Shown: piece by piece, positions 17,458 through 27,474 of the stretch
How the letters are laid out: every line of letters begins with the position of its first letter
Position numbering within the stretch: the stretch's first letter is position 1
Assembly (NCBI RefSeq): GCF_002646595.1
Contig: NZ_PDUD01000061.1
Location: 1 to 49,549 of the forward strand
From: Flavilitoribacter nigricans DSM 23189 = NBRC 102662
Lineage (GTDB): Bacteria; Bacteroidota; Bacteroidia; Chitinophagales; Saprospiraceae
Length of the DNA stretch: 49,549 nt
Reading direction: 5' to 3'
The notes under the pieces: generated by a model
Seen by the model: the letters and a program-made list of their open reading frames with translations, nothing else
Told to the model about the DNA's origin: nothing
Databases searched by the model: none
Made by a program: the position numbers and the translations under genes

Positions 17458-20400
17458 TCAAACATATTCCGAAGGACTTCGCCCGAATTCCTTCTTGAAC
17501 TGCTCCCGAAACGACTTCAGGTCGTTATATCCCACCATGTAGGTTACATCCGAAACGTTATACTGTTTGGTTTCCAGCAACTGGGCGGCACGTTGCAGGC
17601 GGAAAGACCGGATAATCTTATTCGGTGATTTTCCGGTAAGCGCCTTGAGCTTGCGGTAAAGCTGCATCCGATTCATGAAGAGGGCACTGGCAAGTTGCTC
17701 CACCGAAAAGGTGGAATCGTCGATGTTGTTCTCAATGACCTTTTTGATCTGATTGAGGAATTTATCATCCAGTTCGTTCATGACCACTCCGCTGGGACTG
17801 AGGTCAAAGTTGTTGGCGAAGGTATCCTTAAGCTTGCGCCGGGATTGGATCAGGTTCCGGATTCGAATGGAAAGCAGCCGCATATTGAAGGGCTTGGTGA
17901 TATAGTCGTCGGCCCCGGTTTCGAGTCCGTCTACCTTGAAGATAAGGGAAGTGCGGGCCGTAAGCAGGATCACCGGTACGTGACTGGTGTGAATATCCGA
18001 TTTGATCCTTCCGCACATTTCAATGCCGTCCATTACGGGCATGGCGATGTCCGCGAGGATGAGATCGGGTGGCGCTTCCAGCGCTTTTTCCAGTCCTTCT
18101 TTTCCGTTCTCTGCTTCTTTGATGTCATAATCCGCTTCCAGGTTTTCCCGGAGGTATGCCCGTATATCCGGATTATCCTCTACGATCAGCAAGGTGGGGC
18201 GATCAGCCTTAGTTGTAACCATTGCTGGTGCTGCGGAAGGGAGTGGCCCGAGCGTATCTTCCTTGAGTTCATCGGCGATCTTGTCCGCAGCCAGGTAGTG
18301 GGAAATGTTTTCACTGTCCTGGAAACCAGGGATCCGCTCGTCTTCGGAAAAATGGGCATTGCCCATCGGTAAACTGAAAAAGAAGGAACTGCCCTCCTGT
18401 TCACGACTTTCTACCCAGATGTCACCGTGGTGTTGTTCGATGATGGTTTTGGCGAGGGCCAGTCCGATACCCGTTCCGCCCTGACGCGTTTTGTCTTTGT
18501 TTTGTTCTACCTGGTAGAAGCGGTCAAACACAAAAGGGATCTGATCCTGGGGGATTCCCCGGCCGCTGTCCGTTACCTGGACTACTATCCGTGCGCACTG
18601 ACCAGCCTGTTCCGCTGCCGCTTCCATTAAACGAACTTTGATGAAACCATCCTCGGGGGTGAATTTAAAAGCGTTGGAGAGTAGGTTAAACAACACCTTT
18701 TCCAGGTGATCCCGATCGTACCAGACGAACAGATCTGCCACTTCGCTCGAAAATTGCAGATCGATCTTCCGCTGCCGGGCGAGCCCCTTAAAAGACAGGG
18801 TCACTTCTTTTACGAATTTCACCAGATCACCTTCGGCAACCTTCAGCTTCATCAGGCCGGATTCGCTTTTGCGGATGTCCAGAAGCTGATTGATCATGGT
18901 GAGTAGCCGGTTTGCGTTGTAATACATGCGCACGTAGGAATTGTGCAGTTTGCGATCGGCTTTACGCTCCTTGATCCACTGCTCCAGCGGACTGATAATG
19001 AGGGTGAGCGGCGTACGCAACTCGTGGGAAATATTGGTAAAGAAACTCAGCTTGATCTGATTGACTTCTTCCAGCTTTTCTCTTTCCAGGCGTTCCAGTT
19101 GGAGGCTATGCTGCAGATTAGCCCGCATTCTGGTGATCTTCAGGGCGCCGTAAAGAATACCCGAAAATAGCAGGAAATAGAGCAGGTAAGCCCAGCCGGT
19201 TAACCAGAATGGCGGGTGGATGGTCAGCTCCAGGGAAATAGGCTCGCTCCAGAATCCGTCACTGTTTGCCGCCTTGACCCGAAAGGTGAAATCGTCATAA
19301 GGGAGGTTGGTATAATGGGCGATCCGCTGGTCGGCATCCGTATAGATCCAATCGTTGTCGAAGCCTTCCAGTTTGTAGGCATATTTTAGTTTTTGTGGAT
19401 TGCTGAACTGCAGGCCGACAAACGCAAAGGAGATCACATTGTCTTTGTGGGACAGTTCCAGGTGTTGGGTTTGCCCAATACTTTGCTCCAGGATCGTTCG
19501 GCCGTCGGCCAGTTCCCCTACGGGGATCTCCCGGTTGAACAGCCGAAATTCGGTCAGGGCTACTTTAGGAGCAACGGAATCGAGCCGGATCTGCTCCGGC
19601 GGGAAGCTGGTCAGGCCGTATGCTCCTCCAAACAGGATCTCTCCCGCGGGAGTGATACTGGATGCCGCCGCGTAAAAAAAGTTGCTCTGCAGGTCGATGA
19701 ACGGATCAAAGTTTTTGATGTAATAATTGTTGGTTTCCGGCCTTTTTGTAATGCGCGAGATACCACTCTGGGTGCTGATCCAGATCTGACCGGCATTATC
19801 TTCCTGAATCGATTGGATGATCCCGCTCGGCAGGCCGTCTTTTTCCAGAGTATAGGAAAAGGTATTATTGATGGGGTTCCATTTGTTGAGCCCGTTCTCC
19901 GTTCCGATCCAGAGATCGCCGTCCCGATCCAGGAAAATACAGTTGATGAAGTTGTTACTGATGCTGCCCGGCTGATCGATCTGATAGCGGTAATTATCCA
20001 ACAGGGTCAGCAGGTTGTTTGATCTGTCAAAAGCCAGCTTGAGCAGACCGCCGCCACGGGTACCCACCCAGAGAATGTCCCGGCCGTTGATCCGTTGTTC
20101 AAAGATCTGAACATTGGGGAAGGCCTCGAAATTAACGCTAAAGTCAGCACTCGTCTTGTAATTGAAAAACCGGTCATTTTCAGGATCGTACCGCAGTAGC
20201 CCTTTATCCCAGGCACCCAGCCAGGTATCACCCGAAGTACTACCCGAAATGGTCATCAGGTGTTCATCGTGCAGGTTGTCCAGACCGTCGGCCGCTGCGT
20301 ATTGTTGGAGTTGGGTGATGGCCGATCCCCCGGCGAGCACCTCTGCCTCTTTGGTTTTAACAACACCAGATCCGAGCGTACTGATCCAAAGGTTGCCGGC

Positions 20401-21735
20401 ATCGTCAATATGCAGGTCGGAAATGAAGTCGGCGGTTTCCGGAGCATTGGGTAATTGCAGATAGAAGTGACGGACCAACTCTTCCCGGATCTTCCCATCC
20501 CGGATCGGGAAATAATTCAGTCCACCGCCGCGCGTTCCAACCCAGATCCCCGCACTGCCTACAGCGTTTTTAATGCTCGTGATGACCTGATTGCTAACGT
20601 TCTCGGAGATATCCGGACGGATGGTAGTAAAAGGTTTGGCCGAAAGATCGAGCTGGTGTAAGCCACCTTCGGTACCGATCCACAAGTTATCCGAACGGTC
20701 GATCGACAGAGCCCGGACGCTGTTATTGCTGAGGATGTTAGGATGGTTGCCGTCCGAAATGAAACGCTGGAGTCGACCACTGTCTTTATCCAGCAGATGC
20801 AGTCCGTTGAGGGTAGCGATCCAGAGGCTGTTGTTCTGGTCCTCAACCAGGTCGAGCACAAAACTATTGTTGAGAGTATTCGGATTAGAGCCGTGCAATT
20901 GCAGCGATTGAACGGTGTAATCCCGCAGATTTTCACTGGAGTAATCCATCCTTTTCAGTCCGGCCTTGGTACCGATCCAGAGGCCGCTCTTCACCCCTTT
21001 AACTGCCTGAACTTTAAAAATATAATTGGGCAAAGCGTAGGGGTAATCACTGACGCTTTTTCCTTCGGGAAGCAGGGTGTAGGGAACAAAATAATCGACC
21101 TGGCCATCGGCTGTACGCACCATCCGGTTGAGGCCGTTTTCGGTACCGATCCAGAGGACGCCGTCCGGAGTCTCGCAAATGGAATAGACAAAGTCGTGAC
21201 TGATACTGCGCGAATCTGAAGGATGGTGCGTAAAATGGATAAAATGACGCTCATCCGGCTGGAAAAGATTAAGCCCCTTTTCGGTACCGATCCAGAATTG
21301 CCCGAAATGATCCTCAAAGATGGACCAGACATTATTGTCACTCAGGCTGTTCATATCATCGGGCTGGTGTTTGAACTGGATAAACCGATCCGCACCGCGA
21401 TCGTACAGGTAAAGTCCGGAATTGCGGGTACCCACCCACAAGCGCTGCCGACTGTCTTCGAACAAGGTGGTGATCTTATTACTTTCCAGGCCGTTGATAT
21501 TGCCCGGTTCCTGTTTGTACTGCTTTACCTCGTAGCCGTCGTATTTCATCAGCCCGGACCAGGTACCCAGCCAGAGGAATCCCTGGTGGTCCTGCATCAC
21601 GGCCGTAATGGAGTTGTGGGACAAAATGACATTGGAGGGAAATTGCTCAAAATGGAAAGGCTTTTCCTGAGCGGTGCTCCGGCTGATCAGGCCACAGATA
21701 AGTAGGATGGAGATGGTTGCCCGTATCAATCGCAT
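17458..21735 (-). CDS. Hybrid two-component system regulator (propeller sensor, histidine kinase, receiver, AraC)
   Basis: A 1425-residue one-protein signalling system. In order: signal peptide (residues 1-22, ending RSTAQ); two seven-bladed-type regulator propellers (about 30-745) with repeated WIGT.GGL-like blades; a Y_Y_Y domain (about 770-835); a membrane segment (about 845-868); HisKA with ISHELRTPL (His near 903); ATPase with NLLSNAFKFT, DSGRGIP and GTGIGLAL; a receiver domain with VEDN, LILADIAMP and YITKPF (about 1178-1291); and an AraC DNA-binding domain (about 1322-1425). Catalytic motifs look intact. Such proteins bind an oligosaccharide in the periplasm and switch on a nearby sugar locus. 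Divergence from the epimerase-SusCD cluster marks that cluster as the likely target. Confidence 0.92.
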   Translation of the reverse strand: MRLIRATISILLICGLISRSTAQEKPFHFEQFPSNVILSHNSITAVMQDHQGFLWLGTWSGLMKYDGYEVKQYKQEPGNINGLESNKITTLFEDSRQRLWVGTRNSGLYLYDRGADRFIQFKHQPDDMNSLSDNNVWSIFEDHFGQFWIGTEKGLNLFQPDERHFIHFTHHPSDSRSISHDFVYSICETPDGVLWIGTENGLNRMVRTADGQVDYFVPYTLLPEGKSVSDYPYALPNYIFKVQAVKGVKSGLWIGTKAGLKRMDYSSENLRDYTVQSLQLHGSNPNTLNNSFVLDLVEDQNNSLWIATLNGLHLLDKDSGRLQRFISDGNHPNILSNNSVRALSIDRSDNLWIGTEGGLHQLDLSAKPFTTIRPDISENVSNQVITSIKNAVGSAGIWVGTRGGGLNYFPIRDGKIREELVRHFYLQLPNAPETADFISDLHIDDAGNLWISTLGSGVVKTKEAEVLAGGSAITQLQQYAAADGLDNLHDEHLMTISGSTSGDTWLGAWDKGLLRYDPENDRFFNYKTSADFSVNFEAFPNVQIFEQRINGRDILWVGTRGGGLLKLAFDRSNNLLTLLDNYRYQIDQPGSISNNFINCIFLDRDGDLWIGTENGLNKWNPINNTFSYTLEKDGLPSGIIQSIQEDNAGQIWISTQSGISRITKRPETNNYYIKNFDPFIDLQSNFFYAAASSITPAGEILFGGAYGLTSFPPEQIRLDSVAPKVALTEFRLFNREIPVGELADGRTILEQSIGQTQHLELSHKDNVISFAFVGLQFSNPQKLKYAYKLEGFDNDWIYTDADQRIAHYTNLPYDDFTFRVKAANSDGFWSEPISLELTIHPPFWLTGWAYLLYFLLFSGILYGALKITRMRANLQHSLQLERLEREKLEEVNQIKLSFFTNISHELRTPLTLIISPLEQWIKERKADRKLHNSYVRMYYNANRLLTMINQLLDIRKSESGLMKLKVAEGDLVKFVKEVTLSFKGLARQRKIDLQFSSEVADLFVWYDRDHLEKVLFNLLSNAFKFTPEDGFIKVRLMEAAAEQAGQCARIVVQVTDSGRGIPQDQIPFVFDRFYQVEQNKDKTRQGGTGIGLALAKTIIEQHHGDIWVESREQEGSSFFFSLPMGNAHFSEDERIPGFQDSENISHYLAADKIADELKEDTLGPLPSAAPAMVTTKADRPTLLIVEDNPDIRAYLRENLEADYDIKEAENGKEGLEKALEAPPDLILADIAMPVMDGIEMCGRIKSDIHTSHVPVILLTARTSLIFKVDGLETGADDYITKPFNMRLLSIRIRNLIQSRRKLKDTFANNFDLSPSGVVMNELDDKFLNQIKKVIENNIDDSTFSVEQLASALFMNRMQLYRKLKALTGKSPNKIIRSFRLQRAAQLLETKQYNVSDVTYMVGYNDLKSFREQFKKEFGRSPSEYV

Positions 21736-22112
21736 AAATTGGTTTTCGTTTTTCGTAGTTTAAAATTACCAACTTTATTTCATTTACCGGGGATTGTTAC
21801 CGCAACCCCTGCTTTTTGAAAGAAGGACACCGCCTGCGGCGCGGGGATGCGGGTAAATTTATAGAGTAATTGAATAAGTGGACTATTGATAGCGCAAAAC
21901 AGCGGGGAGGATGAATAACGCGCTCTGCTGTTCCCGGCGTAATCCAAAGGGATATTTACATTCCGGGCCTGAACTAAATTCCCTAGCTTTAAGCACCGGA
22001 AGCGGAAGAAGGCCCGGCACCGATCTAAGGACAATTGCAAAATAGTTTCGGAAACACGCACTCCTGAAAAAATTCAACCTCCTTTACACAAAACGGAAAT
22101 AGATTGACAAGT
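21736..22112. other. Divergent regulatory gap of the sugar locus
   Basis: No gene is seen in these 377 bases between the hybrid regulator (minus) and the epimerase (plus). The region should contain the promoters and possibly the site bound by the AraC domain. I could not pick out a convincing TAnnTTTG/TTTG pair or a clear direct-repeat operator. Confidence 0.4.
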
Positions 22113-23489
22113 ATGAGAACATTTACCTTACTGGCCTGGGCGGTAATGGTCCTGGCCGGTTTCGGCTGCGGACCGGAAAAGCAGCCGGAGCCGGAGACTT
22201 ACCTCGGCGTTCCGGTAGCGGAAATAGAAACCGAACTCGAACAACTGATGGCACTTTGGTATCCACGCATTGTGGATACCGTCAATGGTGGTTACCTGAC
22301 CAATTTCGAACGCGACTGGACGCCTTCCGAATCGCAAAATAAAATGCTCGTCACCCAGGCGCGGGGCCTCTGGACCGCAGCCCGGGCAGCGGCCTTTTTC
22401 CCGGACCGGCCGGTTTTTCGGGAAGCGGCAGATGCGGGCTTTCGATTCCTCACCGAAAAAATGTGGGATACGCAATACGGCGGCTTCTACCAGTACTTTC
22501 CACCGGTAGCCGCTACTCCTTCGGAGCCATCCTATAAAATGACTTACAGCAACGCATTTGCCCTATTTGCCCTTGCGGAATACGCTCGCATCAACCCGGA
22601 GCCGGCGGTGATGGATTGGGTTCGGAAAGCTTTTCAATGGCTGGAATCGCGGGCCCATGATCCTCAGTTGCGGGGGTATTATAACCTGATCTTTGACGAG
22701 CCGCTGTCCGCTACGGATACCGCGCAGCAACGCTACGCCGGCAGTCTGGGCTGGGGTAAGCCGGAATGGAAGGACCAGAATACCAGCATCCACGTGCTGG
22801 AAGCGTTATCTACCACTTATCAGGTCCTGCCGGAACCACTCGTGGGGGAGCGACTGGCCGAAATGCTCCACCTCGTCAGAGACACGATGGTCAACGAAGA
22901 TGGTTATCTGCATCTGTATTTTACCAAGGACTGGGAACCGATCAGTCACCGGGATTCTTCCCGCGCTTACATACTGGACAATCTACCGCTTGATCACCAG
23001 TCTTTCGGGCACGATATTGAAACGGGCTATCTGCTGATTGAAGCCTCAGAATCTCTGAACGACGGAGCGGTAGACGCTAAAACCCTGGAAACCGCCAAGG
23101 CGCTGGTAGACCACACCTTGGCTTATGGGTTTGATCAGGACTACTATGGCCTGTTTGATCGTGGTTACCGCTTTCCCCCCGACCGGGAAATGGAGATCGT
23201 CAATAATCACAAGGTATGGTGGGCGCAGGCAGAAGCCTGGCACGCGCTGGGGCTGATGACGCAGTATTTTCCCAACGAAAAGGTTTACGAAGAAGCCTTC
23301 CGGAAAATGTGGGATTATATACAGAAAGAGATGATCGATCCGGAATACGGTGGCTGGTATGCCAACGGGCTGGATACGGCTCCCGAAAGTATCTCGCAAC
23401 GAAAAGCTCACCAGTGGAAAGGAGCCTACCACAATGGCCGTGCTTTGTTTCAGGTCCTGACCTACGCCAGGGAGTCAACGCAGGAATAA
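22113..23489 (+). CDS. AGE-family sugar 2-epimerase, predicted lipoprotein
   Basis: A 458-residue protein of the N-acylglucosamine/cellobiose 2-epimerase family with an alpha6/alpha6 barrel. Residues matching the cellobiose 2-epimerase active site are visible: Arg84 in TQARGLW, His300 and Glu303 in HDIETGYLL, Trp369/370 and Glu374 in KVWWAQAEAW, and His440 in GAYHNGRAL. The enzyme would turn a reducing-end glucose of a beta-linked disaccharide into mannose, or the reverse. The ATG at 22113 is chosen over an upstream TTG at 22104. The N-terminus FTLLAWAVMVLAGFGC looks like a lipoprotein signal with a relaxed lipobox (Cys19), which is unusual for this mostly cytoplasmic family. It lies between the hybrid regulator and SusC. 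Confidence 0.83.
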   Translation: MRTFTLLAWAVMVLAGFGCGPEKQPEPETYLGVPVAEIETELEQLMALWYPRIVDTVNGGYLTNFERDWTPSESQNKMLVTQARGLWTAARAAAFFPDRPVFREAADAGFRFLTEKMWDTQYGGFYQYFPPVAATPSEPSYKMTYSNAFALFALAEYARINPEPAVMDWVRKAFQWLESRAHDPQLRGYYNLIFDEPLSATDTAQQRYAGSLGWGKPEWKDQNTSIHVLEALSTTYQVLPEPLVGERLAEMLHLVRDTMVNEDGYLHLYFTKDWEPISHRDSSRAYILDNLPLDHQSFGHDIETGYLLIEASESLNDGAVDAKTLETAKALVDHTLAYGFDQDYYGLFDRGYRFPPDREMEIVNNHKVWWAQAEAWHALGLMTQYFPNEKVYEEAFRKMWDYIQKEMIDPEYGGWYANGLDTAPESISQRKAHQWKGAYHNGRALFQVLTYARESTQE

Positions 23490-23580
23490 GACCGATTAAG
23501 TCCATTAGTAGTGAGGAACATTAATAATTAAAAATCGAAAACCAGAAATAACTGAATTTCACCTAAAGGCGCTTAGCTTT

Positions 23581-23611
23581 TTAGTGAATTTGCCGTCGGC
23601 AAATCCACTAA
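23581..23611. repeat. 31-base palindrome
   Basis: TTAGTGAATTTGCCG (23581-23595) and CGGCAAATCCACTAA (23597-23611) pair with one mismatch around a single central base. It lies 92 bases after the epimerase stop. There is no U-run, so a simple terminator role is not obvious; it may be a repeat-family unit or an operator. Confidence 0.55.
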
Positions 23612-23693
23612 CCTTTGCGCTCTTGACCGTTAATGTCGCAAAAGATCGAAAAATTTGCATCAGCAAATTTTCTCGAAATTAGTCATTGTAAAA

Positions 23694-23718
23694 CTTCGCG
23701 GCTTCGCGGCCTTCGCGG
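23694..23718. repeat. Three tandem CTTCGCGG octamers
   Basis: CTTCGCGG occurs at 23694-23701, 23702-23709 and 23711-23718, followed by TGAAG. Similar short TTCGCGG/TTTGCGG arrays occur between genes in many bacteria; their role is unknown. Confidence 0.6.
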
Positions 23719-23779
23719 TGAAGACAAGCTTTATTAATTTTCACTGTTCGGCACTAAAAATGGACAAAACGATCAGACG

Positions 23780-23812
23780 AGTGGTTTAGCGGTATTGCCC
23801 CGTTAAACCACT
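23780..23812. repeat. Strong intergenic hairpin
   Basis: AGTGGTTTA (23780-23788) pairs with TAAACCACT (23804-23812). The stem extends through a G-U pair and CGG/CCG to 13 bp with the 7-base loop TATTGCC. The arms differ from the RAYT-linked palindromes beyond the first GTGGTT. Confidence 0.55.
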
Positions 23813-24180
23813 TGTCGTTTCTGAACCTTCCATTTCTCAATTCCGAAGTGCTTAGACTTCCGACGGGAAAGAGCGGATTATTCCAAATAAAAATTGCCCA
23901 AAAAGCGGTTTCGAAAAAAACTCCCCCGTAGAATGTTACAAAAACCACCTATCCTTTTAATTACCGACCTCCATATTTGTCCTACCGCATAAAAGTTGAA
24001 CCAACTCATTACCAGAGCGGTACGAATTGGAGCCGATCGATCTACTTTATCCGAAAGTTACGAATACCACCGCATCAAAATTATAATAGAACATAGTTGA
24101 CCCGTGCATATCCGGCACCTTACTTAACCAACAGACCAACCACGCAAATTCCGTTATCGCAAGCAAAATTGATCCTAATT

Positions 24181-27100
24181 ATGAAGAAAAGAGACAATCA
24201 TAACGGTTCGAAACCACGAACCGTATGCGCTTCCCGCCAGCGCCCGCCCGCGGTGTTGCTGGCCGGTTTGCTGTTACTGCTGAGCGCCTTTTCGCTGCAG
24301 GCGCAAAACGCCGTTCGCTCGGTGACCGGGCTGGTCACCTCCGAAGCGGGCGATCCGCTGATCGGGGTAAACGTACTGGTGAAGGGCACCACTTCCGGGA
24401 CTGTAACGGATATCGACGGTCGGTTCAGCATCGATGTGGCCGGTGATGGTGTGTTGCAGTTTTCCTATACGGGATTTCTGGCCCAGGAGGTTGCCGTCGG
24501 CGGTCGTACCAGCCTGGAGGTCGAATTGGCGGAAAATGTCACCCAACTGGACGAAGTAGTCGTGGTCGGTTACGGTACCCAAAAGAAAAGTGACCTGACC
24601 GGGGCGGTAGCTTCCATTTCCGGAGACCGCCTGCTCGAAACCATCACTACGAATGTGGATCAGGCGCTGCAGGGACGGATCGCGGGTGTCCAGGTTACCC
24701 AAAACTCCGGCCAGCCCGGTGGAGCGGTTTCGATCCGTATCCGGGGAACAAACTCCATCACGGGATCCAACGAGCCGCTGTACGTTATCGACGGCGTGCC
24801 CATTCAGGGCGACGGTCAGTCGATCTCCGGTTTCGACTGGGCGGGTGGTGCTAACGGCCAAAGCCGGGTCAACCCCCTTTCCACGATCAATCCGAACGAT
24901 ATTGCCCGGATCGAAGTACTGAAAGATGCTTCGGCCACGGCGATCTACGGCTCGCGGGCGGCCAACGGGGTTGTGCTGATCACGACCAAACGCGGGGAAG
25001 CCGGCAAAGCAAAGATCTCCTACAATGGTTACTACGCTGTACAGCAGGTGCCGAAAGAGATCAATATGCTCAATTTGCGGGAATTTGCCGCCTACCGCCT
25101 GCAGGTAGCCGACGACCTGAACCAGGAGCCGGATCAACGCTATATGGATCCGTCCATTCTGGGCGAAGGCACCAACTGGCAGGAAGAACTATTCGACCCC
25201 GCGCCCATGCAAAGCCACCAACTGGCGATCTCCGGGGGGACAGACAAATCCCAGTACGCCGTTACCGGCAGTTACCTCAGTCAGGACGGCATTGTGATCG
25301 GTTCCAACTTTGAACGTTTCACAACGCGCCTTAATCTGGATACCGAAGTCAACGACTGGTTTCGCCTGGGAAGCCGGATCACTTTCGCCGCTACGGATGA
25401 GGTCATTACCCTGAACGACGGAGGCGATGGCGTGATCTTTGGCTCCCTGACCATGTCTCCGGATGTGCCGGTGCGCAATTTTGACGGTACATTTGCCGGG
25501 CCGCCGGCGGACTCCTGGGGTACCCAGGCTAACCCCATCGGCACGGCACTTCTGCGCAACAACGGCCTGAAACGGCAGAAAATACTGGCCAATTTTTACG
25601 GAGAAGCTCAGATCCTGGAAGGTTTGAGCCTGCGCAGTGAATTTGGTTTTGACAACAACAACTCCATCAATAAGGCTTTCCTGCCGACCTACCGATGGGG
25701 TAGTATTGAAAATACGGAAAGCCAGTTCCGTCAGCGCGAAGAATCCAATTTCTTCTGGATCTGGAAGAACTACCTGACCTATAACATTAAACCGGGAGCG
25801 GCCCACGATCTGACCGTATTGCTGGGGAGCGAGATCCAACGTTCACAGTACGAGGGGATCACCGTCACCAAGCGGCGATTTGCCACCAACGATATCCAGG
25901 TGCTGAACCAGGGAGAAACGGCCAATACGCTGACCAACGGTTGGAAGGGAGCTTCCAGTCTGGCTTCCTACTACGCCCGGATGAACTATATTCTCAGCGA
26001 AAAATACCTGGCCACCTTTACCCTGCGGGCGGATGGTTCCTCCAAATTCGGGGCGAACAACCGCTGGGCGCTATTCCCCTCCGGCTCGCTCGGATGGCGG
26101 ATCTCGGAAGAGGGATTTCTGCAGGATCAGGAACTCGTCAGCGATCTCAAATTACGGGTCGGTTACGGGCAGACGGGAAACCAGGCCATTCCGGACTTCC
26201 TGTACGCCTCCACACTGGTAACGAACAATACGGCGCTGGGAACCATCTACCGCAACGAAAAATACAGCAACCCGGACCTGAAATGGGAAACTACCGAACA
26301 GTACAATGTTGGGGTCGACTTCGGAATGTTCGACGGACGGGTAAGTGTGACTGCCGATTACTACAATAAACAAACCCGGGACCTGCTCCTCCAGGTGGAC
26401 CTTCCCTTCTATCTCGGCGGCCCCGACTGGTGGGATGTCCAGGCGCCTTACGCCAATATCGGCACCCTGGAAAACAAGGGTTTCGAACTGGGGCTGAACA
26501 CCGTAAACGTGGATAAACCCAATTTCGAATGGCGCACCAATTTCACCTTTACCCGCAACCGGAACAAAGTACTGGAACTCAATGCCACGGGCAGCCGCCT
26601 GGAAGAGAACCTGTACTGGTATTCTGAATTCCAGACCGCTACCATCACCCAGGCCGGCCTGCCGGTGGGGCAATTCTACGGCTACGTGACCGAGGGCATT
26701 TTTGAGAATGAGCAGGATATCCTGAACCACGCCGTACAGATCAAAGCGCCGGGATCGGAAACCTCCGAAAATCCCAACGGACAGAATCTGGTCGATAAAC
26801 GCGACGGGGTGTGGATCGGTGACATCAAGTTCAAGGATCTGAACGGTGACGGCGTGATCGATATCAACGATCAGCAGGTGATCGGCGACCCGAACCCGGA
26901 TTTTACCTTTGGTTTGAATAACTCCTTCAATTTCGGTCCAGTATCGCTGGATGTCTATCTGACGGGCTCGAGAGGAGCGCAGATCCTCAACTATACCCGG
27001 GTGGTGATCGAGGGAATGACCAGTCCGTTTTCCAACCAGTCGCAGGCCGTAAGCAACCGGGCGCAGTACCAGCTGCTCGACCCGAATGGTTCGGATATCG

Positions 27101-27447
27101 ATCCGGCCAACGTAGTTCTGGCCAATCCGGGGACCACCGTACCGCGCTGGGCCACCAACGATAATAACCGGAACAACCGGGCTTCCGATCGCTGGGTCGA
27201 GGACGGTTCCTACCTGCGGATCCAGAATATCCGGCTGGGATTCACCCTGCCCAAATCCTATACGCCCGGATTCATCCGGAATCTACAGATCTACGGGAAT
27301 GTGCAGAACCTCAAAACTTTCACCAAGTACTCGGGCTACGATCCGGAGATCGGCGCTTTCAATCAGAACTCCCTGCTCCAAAACGTGGATATGGGGCGTT
27401 ATCCCTCGCCGACCCTCTATACCCTGGGGCTGAATGTGGACTTTTAA
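24181..27447 (+). CDS. susC: SusC-like TonB-dependent outer-membrane transporter
   Basis: A 1088-residue outer-membrane protein. The ATG at 24181 gives MKKRDNHNG followed by a basic stretch and a signal peptide (AVLLAGLLLLLSAFSLQAQ). A carboxypeptidase-regulatory-like domain (about 45-125, VTGLVTSEAGDPLIGVNVLV) leads to the TonB box region (LDEVVVVGYGTQKKSDLTGA), the plug with the family hallmark EPLYVIDGVPI, and a long beta-barrel ending in LGLNVDF. SusC proteins import oligosaccharides captured by the SusD lid, driven by TonB. No extra N-terminal signalling (STN) domain is visible, so it does not belong to the sigma/anti-sigma type; control by the hybrid regulator is expected. It is followed 27 bases later by SusD. 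Confidence 0.95.
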   Translation: MKKRDNHNGSKPRTVCASRQRPPAVLLAGLLLLLSAFSLQAQNAVRSVTGLVTSEAGDPLIGVNVLVKGTTSGTVTDIDGRFSIDVAGDGVLQFSYTGFLAQEVAVGGRTSLEVELAENVTQLDEVVVVGYGTQKKSDLTGAVASISGDRLLETITTNVDQALQGRIAGVQVTQNSGQPGGAVSIRIRGTNSITGSNEPLYVIDGVPIQGDGQSISGFDWAGGANGQSRVNPLSTINPNDIARIEVLKDASATAIYGSRAANGVVLITTKRGEAGKAKISYNGYYAVQQVPKEINMLNLREFAAYRLQVADDLNQEPDQRYMDPSILGEGTNWQEELFDPAPMQSHQLAISGGTDKSQYAVTGSYLSQDGIVIGSNFERFTTRLNLDTEVNDWFRLGSRITFAATDEVITLNDGGDGVIFGSLTMSPDVPVRNFDGTFAGPPADSWGTQANPIGTALLRNNGLKRQKILANFYGEAQILEGLSLRSEFGFDNNNSINKAFLPTYRWGSIENTESQFRQREESNFFWIWKNYLTYNIKPGAAHDLTVLLGSEIQRSQYEGITVTKRRFATNDIQVLNQGETANTLTNGWKGASSLASYYARMNYILSEKYLATFTLRADGSSKFGANNRWALFPSGSLGWRISEEGFLQDQELVSDLKLRVGYGQTGNQAIPDFLYASTLVTNNTALGTIYRNEKYSNPDLKWETTEQYNVGVDFGMFDGRVSVTADYYNKQTRDLLLQVDLPFYLGGPDWWDVQAPYANIGTLENKGFELGLNTVNVDKPNFEWRTNFTFTRNRNKVLELNATGSRLEENLYWYSEFQTATITQAGLPVGQFYGYVTEGIFENEQDILNHAVQIKAPGSETSENPNGQNLVDKRDGVWIGDIKFKDLNGDGVIDINDQQVIGDPNPDFTFGLNNSFNFGPVSLDVYLTGSRGAQILNYTRVVIEGMTSPFSNQSQAVSNRAQYQLLDPNGSDIDPANVVLANPGTTVPRWATNDNNRNNRASDRWVEDGSYLRIQNIRLGFTLPKSYTPGFIRNLQIYGNVQNLKTFTKYSGYDPEIGAFNQNSLLQNVDMGRYPSPTLYTLGLNVDF

Positions 27448-27474
27448 TCCCGCTAAACCGAAAAATACCAGACA

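Larger units (their letters stand above)
23490..24180. other. AT-rich intergenic region with several palindromes, upstream of susC
   Basis: No gene is supported in these 691 bases. Contents: a 31-base near-perfect palindrome (23581-23611); a hairpin AAAATTTGC (23650-23658) / GCAAATTTT (23663-23671); three copies of CTTCGCGG (23694-23718); and a strong hairpin AGTGGTTTA...TAAACCACT (23780-23812). The last 180 bases before the susC ATG look like a leader, with no palindrome seen. Confidence 0.6.

Noticed and set aside
23754-23948. Small protein gene upstream of susC (64 codons, minus strand)
   Set aside because: It spans the hairpin at 23780-23812, lacks a convincing ribosome site and shows no signal or domain.
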